Source of the DNA: Mesostigma viride
Lineage: Eukaryota; Streptophyta; Mesostigmatophyceae; Mesostigmatales; Mesostigmataceae
DNA length: 57,394 nucleotides
Reading direction: 5' to 3'
Assembly: GCA_009746045.1 (NCBI GenBank)
Contig: RPFO01000079.1
Location: 3,895,901 to 3,953,294, forward strand
Shown piece by piece: positions 13,796 through 25,500 of this stretch. Position numbers and translations under genes: made by a program. Each line of letters starts with the position of its first letter. Within the stretch, counting starts at the first letter, position 1. The notes under the pieces were generated by a model. That model saw only the letters and a list, made by a program, of their open reading frames with translations. It had not been told where the DNA came from and ran no database searches.

Positions 13796-14250
13796 TATTT
13801 AGAGCCCGGGGAGATATTAACAAATACTACGTGCATATCAAGCCCGCCCAGCCTGGGCGATATGTCCTCACCTGGCGTGCCCCCGGCCGCGCGCGGCAGG
13901 GCCGCCACCCGTGGACTTTTCGTGATAGACTCGGCATGGACATGTGCTACACTAGACGTGACGGGCTCACACCCGGGCAGCCTCCTGGTTTGTCTGTAAT
14001 ATGGAGGCAGATGGTGCGCAACAAGGATAGATGGCAAGTAGTGATGAAGGAGACCACCCCCAAGCCTGTGGGAGCTCCGCGTGTGACCAAGTATGGCATT
14101 CATAGCGATTCGGGCCGCGGTGCCCACACCCCTGTAACTAGGACCTAGATAGCTTATACCATCCATTCCATCCCATGTTCCCCTCCCACTGAGGACTTAT
14201 GCTCACGTGACGCAGTTATACGTGCATGTCTATTAATTAATTAATTACAC
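13796..14250 (+). mobile_element. Possible truncated retroelement with AATT tail
   Basis: An open frame at 13831-14148 (GRYVLTWRAPGRARQG..., VIWRQMVRNKDRWQVV) is followed after about 80 bp by an (ATTA)n run at 14229-14247. A short 3' coding end plus a microsatellite tail is the layout of the other non-LTR fragments here. The protein matches nothing I can name, and no duplication of the target was identified. Confidence 0.35.
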
Positions 14251-14857
14251 ATATCGACAAGTGATGCCACCAAATTTGAGCTCATTCTGAGTACAAACGT
14301 TGAAGTTATAAATTTTGGCAGTTGGCCCGACCTGTGCAGACGCTAAGTAAGGAAGGCAATAGTGAGTATTCAGGCACACTAACACTTCCTATGGCATCCA
14401 AAAGGCTCCTGACCATGCCCAATTGGACCACAATGTACAAGGAGGTGGCTGGGCACGTCGATCATGCATGTGCCCTTGCCTTACCTCGACACGGGCTTAA
14501 CCTGTTGCATGCGGGCGTGCACAACAATGAGGCAGGTAGCTCCGGCTACATGCCTAGAGCTCTAGCCAACACTTCTAAAGCATATGAAATCCAGGTTTAT
14601 GGTGTGAGCATCATCCAAAAATCAAGCTGTCCAAATTCAAACACACCCTAGAAAGCCATGCATATCCACTAATTGCCCAACCAAGGGTAACAACAGACAG
14701 TCCACACGCAGAGAAAGCATATAAGTATAATGACTGACTATAGCTAGACCTTTTATGATCAGTGGTTTCCCATGTGCGGGTATTTCCTCGTAAATGGTGG
14801 GAGAGCGATCGCAGCAATGGTGCTCACCACTAGACACTCCCGGCCAGTGGCTCGAAA

Positions 14858-14897
14858 AGCTTGCTTGATCAGGGCACACGCCCTGATCAAGCAAGCT
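14858..14897. repeat. Perfect 18-bp hairpin with 4-nt loop
   Basis: The arm AGCTTGCTTGATCAGGGC at 14858-14875 is followed by ACAC and by its exact reverse complement at 14880-14897. It lies in a gene-free stretch (14250-15570) where only small open frames occur and nothing else was recognised. Confidence 0.95.
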
Positions 14898-15572
14898 GTT
14901 TCCGGCCCCACCGTCTAGGTCATCTAGTCGCTCTACACGTAAGCCAGCCATGCATAATTTCAATGCACAACTGAGGCTACACATTTCCATCACCATTCAT
15001 ATTGATCATCCTAGCTGAACGACTCGAAAACGCGGACAAGATAACGGCAGGCTCGAGCTACCATGGTCCGGCCGTTCTCCCGATTTCTGGCCTGCGCAGG
15101 TTGTCTCCTTGATAAGTATATCCTACGTGCTGCTTGCCAAGGCTTCTTACCATGGTGACCTTGCCTTGCTAGCATTTGAATTAGGGCTCTCCGGGTGGGA
15201 GAAAGGCCAACAAGACAACGATAACCCCTACCCACGTGCAGTTCCACCCATGATGCAGTATGCCCCTCAGAACAACCACTGCCACCTTTCTTTCCAGTGC
15301 AATTGTTTGCCAAAAACCAACCTCAAGCTTGTGAGCCTCTAACCACAATGAAGCCGCTGCTAAGAAAGGCTGCGTCAATATTCACACAAAACTGGTGCTG
15401 TTAGCAATCTCCTTCCAAGAAACCACTCAGCGAATCCGTGACAACTTCTTGACGACATGCCACGGCTCACGCTTTGACACGTGCCAGCCATGCAACGGTA
15501 CGTACATAAAAGTCACTAACAGGTGCCAGGAATCTGGCGATGCGCAGCACGGAATGGCATGCTACCTGGCGC

Positions 15573-16053
15573 TGTCCCATCGCAACCCACTGGCAAACTT
15601 GCGCGCGCCCCGCACCGACGCGGCGCGACCCGGACCTATGTGACACAACTGCTTGAAGATGCAGGGCTTCTGGGACTATATGGATCCGTACTCCGCGCCC
15701 GCATGATTGACAAGGAGAAATGGGCTGCCATCTGCGATAAGCACCTCCCTGAGGGGTATGCTCTTGTTTTCTCCCCACGGGCCCCGCGGCCCGTTGCTAG
15801 CCAGGGTAGAAGTCCGCAGGTGGAGGTTATTGGCCCTGAGGATAGCCGCTAGTATACACTACCGCCTCGTCTGCCATTACAGTAGAGGACAGCTCGGATG
15901 AGGATTACATCCCCATCTAGTGCTTAATGGTAGGGGAATGACGCAGACGATATTTGTCTTTTCTGTAATTATTTTTTCTAATGAGATTAGCATAGGACTC
16001 CGTGGCATGCCTTTGCGCATGACATGCAAGTACTTACTTACTTACTTACTTAC
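15573..16053 (+). mobile_element. TTAC-tailed repeat, copy P2
   Basis: This is the better preserved partner of 8560-9128. An open frame through 15523-15852 reads TYVTQLLEDAGLLGLYGSVL, MIDKEKWAAICDKHLPEGYA and FSPRAPRP and may be the C-terminus of the element's polyprotein. It ends in CATGCAAGTA(CTTA)n at 16025-16052. Confidence 0.65.
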
Positions 16054-16327
16054 CTGGCGCTAACTCAGGCACGGAAATACGGAAGCCGAAAACTTGCGTT
16101 GATAACCCATCAAGCTAGGAAGCGAAACATTCATGGGGTGACGCTGCATGATCGAGCACACGATCGTACCATTACCGGCATTGTCCTTCGCCCAGCGGCG
16201 CAAAAAAGAACAACCTATAATCCATGGATCGATAATAAGACGCGCATCCTGCGAGCCTGGAGAGTGTCTTACCGATCATGACGGAAGTCTTGCCGAAAGT
16301 TACGCAGCCAATTAGAGTTCACCAATA

Positions 16328-16883
16328 ATTAATTAATTAATTAGGAACATAACTCCGTTGGGAGTATCTGTAGCACATAGCCCTTGAGAAGGGGCATATG
16401 GCATATAATACATTCTAAGCTACTTCCTGCAAGGGTGGGAATGTAAACAACACTTGCTCTAGGTGCACAAGGGCACCTGCACCACCCAGAGTCTCGGGCA
16501 ACTCCCAGCTAAGGGGAGCCTGTCATAGGTGGGGAAGATCATCATGGCTATACACGAGCTACTATAAGGCATGGCTTCTCGACAGAGAGCATCTCTCTGC
16601 ATAGGCATAGCATGGCTAAATTCTTAGTGCAACTTCCATGGGGGTCACATTATAGGCATGGCGTGGCTAAATTTGGAAGGCATCATCCATGGGGGCCATT
16701 ATGGGCGCACATGCGCGTGGGCCACATGCTAGGCTAAGCCTGACTAATCTACTCTACTGGTATATATTCCCTAGTCTGAGGTGGCAGGCCGGGGGTGCCT
16801 ACCAGGGCTTGTGGTCAACGTGGATGACCGCCCCCCTCCAGTCTACCGGCATCCCCCCTGCGCTGACTGCCGGAGCTGAAGGA
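16328..16883 (-). mobile_element. 5'-truncated ORF1 retroelement, copy 5, with 12-bp TSD
   Basis: The 556-bp insert is flanked by AGTTCACCAATA at 16316-16327 and 16884-16895. On - it holds the last few dozen bases of ORF1 (the region encoding PVYWRG... and DHKPW...), the 3' UTR and a (TAAT)n tail at 16328-16344. 5' truncation with a target duplication is the signature of target-primed reverse transcription. The right-hand duplication is followed by a second GTTCACCAATA. Confidence 0.9.
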
Positions 16884-17081
16884 AGTTCACCAATAGTTCA
16901 CCAATAACAATTGCAACGTATCCTTGACGCTAAGTAAAGCCCATTAAACCTGAGAGCAATCCCCGCCGCCAGCGTGCATTCTAATTTATTCCTCTCGACG
17001 AAAACTTCAGATTGGACCCCCGTGGCGACATTGGTCATCAATAAATCATCGACACTGCAAAAGGCTCGAACTCCGCTACAA

Positions 17082-18652
17082 TTGCTGAGCTTCGCTCATT
17101 TTATATATGACGCGTGGACGGGCTCAAAGGGGACCGACCTGCCGTAGGTATAGCGTAAGACTAGCACTTGTCACGAGGGTACTGCACCGGCCGGCCCTTT
17201 TTGTGCCGAGGCTGAGTGTGGTTCCGGAGTGCAGGCCTAGGTAGCTTCTAACGTACGTCACTAGACCTTGTTACCTGCGCCAGCCGCCAGGCGTGGCGCA
17301 ACTGTGATTGGCAGTCAGTACACCTTGTACCTGCGCCAGCCGGCAGGCCTGCGTGGCGCAATGTGAATGATAGTCAGTACTTAGAATGGTGTAGGGGACG
17401 TAGGGAGGCCTCTTTTCAGCTTCGCAACTTGATCCCAGCATTTGCTGGCAAGGTCGGCTGGCCGCTATGGCGGCTGCGCTGAATGTAAGACGATGCTATC
17501 GGCCTCTCCGGGCGTGGAGAGGCCTGGAATAAAGGTCTTTATGTTCGCCACCTACCGTTACAGGCCACGGTAATGGTTGTTGGGTGGGGGGCTCTACGAT
17601 TTGAGTAAAAGGGTGTGATTTCCGGCGCTGGGCCCACTGACGATTCCCCTCTACCCCTGGGTGCGGCAAGCAGCTTCCTGACACTGGGGAAGCTGCGTTT
17701 TTAGTCGGACAACGTCAGGGAAGGAGCCATACAGGCCAGGGCCAGCGGCTACGGTGGAAAGAATCACAGGTGGAGGCGAATCTGCCTTAAACGTGGGGAT
17801 GGCTAGCGCGGGGTGCCAGGGTAGCCCATAACTGCCAGGAGCCTGACAGCGGACCCGATCTTTCGGCCTGTGGCCAGACGGGAGTTTCGGGGAGGATGCG
17901 GGGCTGGAGCGAATCTTGGTGGGAGGAGCGCGCTCTTCATCATTGCCCAGTTTTTCAGCAAAGAATGTTCGCCTGGCGGGGCTGAAATTCTTGCTGTTTT
18001 ATCGCCTTGTTTTTATCCTGTATGATGCATTATAGGAAAAGCGATAAAGAGTTCGGTTCAGCCAGGGGGGCATATCTATGCCATAAAAAATTTCCTACAA
18101 CAACACAAGCCCTGGTCAGGGCCTTGGCTAAGCAGTTTCCAAGCCAAGGCCTTGGTAGGGTAGAGGGCCTATCGCCACAAAGGTTTCAATGCCGGGAAAT
18201 CCCAGCCTCGGGGGTGGGGCTGGTGATGGGTCCTGGGCTTGTGAGAGACGGTCCGGGGGCGTAAGGCCTAATGAGCAGCCGCTGGAAACCGCCCCCCTAA
18301 CGGGGGGAACGACATGGGTGCCGCCCTGCGTCCGCCGGGAAACCGTAGCGGCCACACGGGGGCGGCAGTACAGCCGTGGCAGCGTGCAAGAGGGGGGCCA
18401 TGGGCGGAAAGAAACTCGGCACCAAGGTTGGCGACAGCCTTGGTGGCCAGGAAGGAGGTGTGGGGGCAACACCTTGTGTTCGAGTATGCTGGGCCCCCAG
18501 CATGGTGCTACAATAACCAACTTGATAATGATGTGCACTGAGTTTGAAGGTGTGGTATAGGCTGTCCGTATAAAGCCTAGCACACAAAAATGTAAAATAA
18601 ATGTTTCTCTTGGTGGGAAGGAACTCCAATGGACCAAAAACAAGAAATGTAT
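17082..18652 (+). repeat. Head-to-tail unit 1 (long form)
   Basis: Block A (17082-17421, starting TTGCTGAGCTTCGCTCATTT, with a TATATAT stretch) and block B (18463-18652, with TGTAA inside AAAATGTAAAATAAATG) recur in the next unit. Between them lie about 1040 bp unique to this unit, containing a GGCCTCTCC/GGAGAGGCC hairpin near 17500. Block A itself holds a tandem pair of about 57-bp units beginning ACCTTGT-ACCTGCGCCAGCC. No protein was recognised. Confidence 0.75.
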
Positions 18653-19208
18653 TTGCTGAGCTTCGCTCATTTTATATATGACGCGTGGACGGGCTCAAAG
18701 GGGACCGACCTGCCGTAGGTAGCGTAAGACTAGCGCTTGTCACGAGGGTACTGCACCGGCCGGCCCTTTTTGTGCCGAGGCTGAGTGTGGTTCCGGAGTG
18801 CAGGCCTAGGTAGCTTCTAACGTACGTCACTAGACCTTGTTACCTGCGCCAGCCGCCAGGCGTGGCGCAACTGTGATTGGCAGTCAGTACACCTTGTACC
18901 TGCGCCAGCCGGCAGGCCTGCGTGGCGCAATGTGAATGATAGTCAGTACTTAGAGTGGTGTAGGGGACGTAGGGAGGCCTCTTTTCAGCTCCCACCCACC
19001 CACCCACGCTGCTAAGAGGGGCAACACCTTGTGTTCGAGTATGCTGGGCCCCCAGCATGGTGCTACAATAACCAACTTGATAATGATGTGCACTGAGTTT
19101 GAAGGTGTGGTATAGGCTGTCCGTATAAAGCCTAGCACACAAAAATGTAAAATAAATGTTTCTCTTGGTGGGAAGGAACTCCAATGGACCAAAAACAAGA
19201 AATGTATT
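18653..19208 (+). repeat. Head-to-tail unit 2 (short form)
   Basis: Block A' (18653-18990) differs from block A by only a few bases; a 26-bp (CCCA)n-containing linker then joins block B' (19017-19208), almost identical to B. It starts exactly where unit 1 ends. The short form looks like an internal-deletion derivative of the long one. Confidence 0.8.
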
Positions 19209-19845
19209 GTAATATAATAATAATAAGCTCATCGTCTTTATAAGATTCGCACAGTTTCTCTGCATTCCGTGAGCCCATGGTCAGCTCCGGTAGGGGTGCG
19301 CGCACCGTGGACCACTTTTTCACGGTACAGTCGGGTACCGCGAATTTTTTCGGCGCCAAAAAATTCGCGCCGGGACCGGCGTCGCCTTTAACTAAACACG
19401 CATGCTCCCGGCGTTGGGCGGTGTCATCAGGAGCACCGGAGTGCTGTCCCTGTAGTATATGCACAACAGGAAGAAAGGGCAGAGACGTCCCCCTTTCTCC
19501 TCCATGACAGAGGCATGCCACAGCAGCAATTGCCGGACACAAATTAGACGATCCGGCAAATTCTGTGGGTGCAATAAGACGTACCCGCGTGTCAGAGCAT
19601 ATCATGGCCCGAGGAGCGTGGGCAAGCAAGCAGAGCGGCATAGTGACAATAGCTAGGGCGTAGCATGGCTGGCTGTACTATTAAATGCTAACCTAAGCTA
19701 AGCTAAGCGCCGCTATGGTTGGTTGTGTACCGTGCGTTAGCGCGGTGCACGTGACTTGGTATGGTGGCAAGGCTAGGCATTGCTAACATTCTATGCATGG
19801 CTGCCATGGCGGCAGTGACTACCAATTATTACAAGGGCTAATCTA
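19209..19845. other. Gene-free stretch, nothing recognised
   Basis: It holds a small inverted motif (AATTTTTTCGGCGCCAAAAAATT near 19345) and short open frames only. It precedes the decayed retroelement copy 4. Confidence 0.5.
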
Positions 19846-21490
19846 GCCCACAGGGGGCGTCCACATCTTGTGGTTGATCATCAGGTCCCCCCCCCTCCAT
19901 TACACATGGGGATCCTGCTTAATTGTGGCCAGCGGAGGTATTTCGGCCACAGGTCGCGTCGCTGAGCACTGCTGCATGCATGCTGAGCGGGGCTCAGGTC
20001 ATCCTCCAGCGCGTCCAGGTGAGGTCGTGCAACCTCTTGCAACGAGAAAGCGGAACCATGTCCGGCTGCTTGTCGGCTCAGTCAGGGGAGGGGAAGGTGA
20101 GCAGGACTGGTGGGGGAGCGGCCGCCTTGTCAGTCCCGTGATTGGGGAAGGCGATGGCACCCACGCTGTTCTACGTCACCTACCAGGCCCATGAGCTAGG
20201 GTAAGAAGCCGAGCCGGGGCCTTGAGCTCGTCGGCAAGAGTGGCTGCCTTCTTCCCTGGCTTCTGGGGGAAACGACGCAGCACCATGGGAAACGACGCAG
20301 CACTCGGCACTCGCGGCGAGCGCGGTCGACCGTGGCCTCCTGTTGTTTGGCCTCATGCAGTGCAGGCGGTGGTCCTCCAGCTCCTGGAGTTTTGTGGCGA
20401 TATGGCGTCAGTGGTTGAGGCGGTCGCTGACCGCGCAGCAGGTCCGCATATAGTAGGAGCTAGAGCGGCGGGAGGTCGCCAGCGTCCTGCCGGGGAGGCT
20501 GGGATATGCGATGGTGGCCGTCGATCTGCACCGCTATCTTTGGGACGTACCTGCGTGGCCAGGGCCTCGGTGTGGGCGGTGATGGCTCCAAGCTTCTTCA
20601 TGAGCACGCCGCACTCCAGCCTGGTTGAGGCGGGAGAGGAGCGATCCGGGCGGCATGCTCATTAGAGGCCTGCGCCGCGGTCTGCAGCGCCGTGAGCAGA
20701 GGTTGAAGCTTGTGGGCGGCCTTGGTTTTCGCATTGGAGAGCTTGGCCTCTGGACACCGTGTTGAGCGCCGACTGGTCATCGATATCATCTTCTCGGCCA
20801 GCGGCCAGGTCACATGCTCCTCCAGCACTGCTCCCCGGGATGTCATCCTTGCAGATCGAGGGAGGAGGCCGATGTGGCTGCCGGCTGCGCAGGTCGGGCT
20901 GGGTTGCGGAGCCTAGCGATGAGGTCGGGGGCAGTTACAGTAGCTGGAAGAAGCTGAACAGGATATAGCAAGGCGATGGCTGTGCTCTGGCCGGGCGAGG
21001 AACCTCGATCCAGGTCGTCGGCGGGGATGGTCCCACAGGGCCCAATTAAGCTAGGAGCTTGCGTTCCTGTGATAAGAACAGGACTATCTCATCGCATTCT
21101 GCCTTGGTCAGTTCCTGCCAGTTGGTGAAAGAAAAGTGTTCGTAGCCTGGTAGGTAAATTCGCCATTTGTGTTCGTGGCAGGGTTTCTTGGGCTCGGGCG
21201 AGGCGCTAGGCGATGGGTTTGCGGGTTATCCAGACGGCTGAGCGAGAATGTTCAATGGCGAGTGGGTTGGGCGCTGGGAGCCGGAAAGCTTCTTTTCCAG
21301 ACCGCGTAACTTAGCTTCGGAGTCGTCATAGCCTGAATCTACGTCACGTGCGTAACTTTTCCGATACTGTGTTTCAGCCGTAACTGATTATAAATACTGG
21401 CGGGTGCGTCTTATAAGAAGACGCATCGATTGCAAGTGATCTGACTGAATTTGGGGCTCAGGCGCAGAAGTTCTGAGCGCCGCCGTCAGC
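19846..21490 (-). mobile_element. ORF1 retroelement, copy 4, heavily decayed
   Basis: On - the 3' end of ORF1 (segment at 19860-19960, corresponding to the conserved CTTGTGGT-AACGTGGATGACCG region of other copies) and the leader (about 21340-21490, with TCTTATAAGAAGACGC and two TGACGGCGG motifs) can be aligned by eye. The middle has lost the frame. Confidence 0.65.
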
Positions 21491-21514
21491 CATATACCGC
21501 CGTCAGCCATTTTA

Positions 21515-21575
21515 TCTTCATGAATGAATGAATGATGAATGAATGGATGAATGAATGGATGAATGAATGAATTAT
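21515..21575. repeat. (ATGA)n microsatellite
   Basis: Repeats of GAATGAAT and GGATGAAT. The following 21576-22240 shows no gene on either strand. Confidence 0.85.
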
Positions 21576-22245
21576 AGTTGTCTCCTTGATAGTTGTCTCA
21601 CTTGATAGTATATATCTTGAAAGAGCCCAGGGCCGGCCAGTGCTTCTGCGCACCATGTGTTGCTGTTTATAGGTCCCCTGGTCCCCGCCCCGCACCAATA
21701 GCTAGATCGACCTTGGGCTTCTCGAGGGGGAGGCCTTACTTGGTGGATGTAGTGCATGACACACAAAAATGTAAGTGATGGATTTCGTAAATGCTTGGAG
21801 TTGTACTGTGTAGTTCTACTCAGTACCATAAATCCTAGTGTGGACGCCGCGCCGTAAGCATCTTCGCTGCGCCGGTATCTTGTGAATGGCATCTAGCGTC
21901 GCGCCGAGGAATCTCGGACTATGTTAAGCAAGTCCAATGCACCATGATAAGTTAATGAGAAATAAATGCAACGTGACGGCGGACAAGGTAGCCGCCTGCG
22001 TGTTCCTCTGCGTGGCACCAAAGCACTTGCCTCTCAACGAAAAGCGTTGACATTCCAAACACATTATTGCAACTCTTGGTACTGGGGAAAAAATGCATAC
22101 TATACACTGGTGCATGTGATCAAGCAGCATGAACACAGGTTGACCCTATGCTGCTTTTGTGAGGCACCCCTCTGAAGTTTAAACTTTAATTTCTCTGCCA
22201 GGGATCGTGGCCAAGGCACCAGTACTATAGTGTAAAAGCAATCCC

Positions 22246-22508
<263 letters not shown>

Positions 22509-22560
22509 ATGATGAAACTGGCCGACGACGACGATGATGAAACTGGCCGGTCAGTAGCAT

Positions 22561-25500
22561 CTACACCGATTGGACAACAGTCATCTCAACTTCATCTTCC
22601 TTTTTGTTAACATCGGGAGGGATTTCTCCACCTTGTGCCCGCGGGCTGAGGTCATTGTCTTCCCCCCAGGCATATTCAAGGAACGCATAGGCATACTTGG
22701 GGTTGTCCCGCATGCTGTAGGACACAGGCCCCAAAAGCATTCGCGTTCGCAGCGCCTCCTCAAAGGAGGGCAAGTCTTCATCCGATGGATGAATCTGGGC
22801 ACAACACCTGGCAATAGAGCGTAGGAATTGAAGCATAGACAGACATATCCAACGCATGAGGGGGCTAGCAGGGGACCAAACTTGGGGATTAGAAGGGTTT
22901 CATGCAGGCCTCAGATGGCAACATACAACCCGGAGTAGGATATGCCGGGTGAAGCTTAAGGCCTGGAATAGGTTGTCCACCCAAAAGGCACAGCTGCAGT
23001 TTCAATCCATCCAGGTACACTTGACAATGTCTATGCCGCCGCTAGTGAAAGCATGGATGGCACAAGTACCAGCTTGCAGAGTGTTTCGTGCTGAGTAAGA
23101 ATTAAGGACGACGCCTGCTGCAAACTTCACAACTTCTTCGCAGGAATGCAGTCAACCTTAAACATGGTTTTCCAGCCTGTGGTGACTATGATGCACCTGC
23201 ACCTGCTTCATGCTACTATTCACACATCTGTACCGTGCAGGCCTCTAGTCCAGATACCTAAGTCTTGAACCACAGACACTCATACTGCTCTGGATGTCAT
23301 GCCTCGGGTGATCTCACCTTCACAAACAACATAGACACTTGCACATGCAGTTACAAACACACAAGTGGGATGCACCCCAGGCAAGCCATTGGCGCCTGCG
23401 ACCGGGGAGGGGCACACACACGCACACCAACACACCAACACACCAACATACACACAGACGCCGGCTGGCCTCCCACCCACCCCACGCACACGCACCACCT
23501 AACCAACTGACCAACACCTCCCAATCAACAACAATCATCAACAGCAATCCCCAAGTATCGTCACCACCCATCACCGCGCCCCGCACCTGCCAAACAACGT
23601 CTTGCCCAGATCCACGCCGTTCTGGTGCAGCAGTCGCAAGCATAACGCGGCCAGTAGCGCGGCTAGCAGGAGCGTGAGGTGCAGCGTGTTGCGCTGAAAC
23701 AGCCGGCTGATGAGTCGCGCGGGGGTGCCGTGGTCCAGCGATAGTCCGCTGGATAGACCGTCCGCGAGCTGGGTACTGCTGGCCGCATCGGGGTCCAGCT
23801 GGATGGCCGAGTAGGCCCAGATGGAGAGCGATAGGCGCAGGACGGCCGCCCAGGGGAGGAGGCTCGCCGACCTGTGCGGTGGTGGCGGGGCAAGTACGCG
23901 GAATTGTGTGAGATTGTATAATATCGTACAAGAATCGTGTAGGATTGTATAATATCGTATAAGAATCGTGTAGGATTGTATAATATCGTATAAGAATCGT
24001 GTAGGATTGTATAATATCGTATAAGAATCGTGTAGGATTGTATAATATCGTATAAGAATCGTGTAGGATTGTATAATATCGTATAAGAATCGTGTAGGAT
24101 TGTATAATATCGTATAAGAATCGTGTAGGATTGTATAATATCGTATAAGAATCGTGTAGGATTGTATAATATCGTATAAGAATCGTGAAGGATTGTATAA
24201 TATCGTATAAGAATCGTGAAGGATTGTATAATATCGTATAAGAATCGTGAAGGATTGTATAATATCGTATAAGAATCGTGTAGGATTGTATAATATCGTA
24301 TAAGAATCGTGTAGGATTGTATAATATCGTATAAGAATCGTGTAGGATTGTATAATATCGTATAAGAATCGTGTAGGATTGTATAATATCGTATAAGAAT
24401 CGTGTAGGATTGTATAATATCGTATAAGAATCGTGTAGGATTGTATAATATCGTATAAGAATCGTGTAGGATTGTATAATATCGTATAAGAATCGTGTAG
24501 GATTGTATAATATCGTATAAGAATCGTGTAGGATTGTATAATATCGTATAAGAATCGTGAAGGATTGTATAATATCGTATAAGAATCGTGAAGGATTGTA
24601 TAATATCGTATAAGAATCGTGAAGGATTGTATAATATCGTATAAGAATCGTGTAGGATTGTATAATATCGTATAAGAATCGTGTAGGATTGTATAATATC
24701 GTATAAGAATCGTGTAGGATTGTATAATATCGTATAAGAATCGTGTAGGATTGTATAATATCGTATAAGAATCGTGAAGGATTGTATAATATCGTATAAG
24801 AATCGTGAAGGATTGTATAATATCGTATAAGAATCGTGTAGGATTGTATAATATCGTATAAGAATCGTGAAGGATTGTATAATATCGTATAAGAATCGTG
24901 AAGGATTGTATAATATCGTATAAGAATCGTGAAGGATTGTATAATATCGTATAAGAATCGTGTAGGATTGTATAATATCGTATAAGAATCGTGTAGGATT
25001 GTATAATATCGTATAAGAATCGTGTAGGATTGTATAATGTCGTATAAGAATCGTGTAGGATTGTATAATATCGTATAAGAATCGTGTAGGATTGTATAAT
25101 ATCGTATAAGAATCGTGAAGGATTGTATAATATCGTATAAGAATCGTGAAGGATTGTATAATATCGTATAAGAATCGTGTAGGATTGTATAATATCGTAT
25201 AAGAATCGTGTAGGATTGTATAATATCGTATAAGAATCGTGTAGGATTGTATAATATCGTATAAGAATCGTGTAGGATTGTATAATATCGTATAAGAATC
25301 GTGTAGGATTGTATAATATCGTATAAGAATCGTGTAGGATTGTATAATATCGTATAAGAATCGTGAAGGATTGTATAATATCGTATAAGAATCGTGTAGG
25401 ATTGTATAATATCGTATAAGAATCGTGTAGGATTGTATAATATCGTATAAGAATCGTGTAGGATTGTATAATATCGTATAAGAATCGTGAAGGATTGTAT

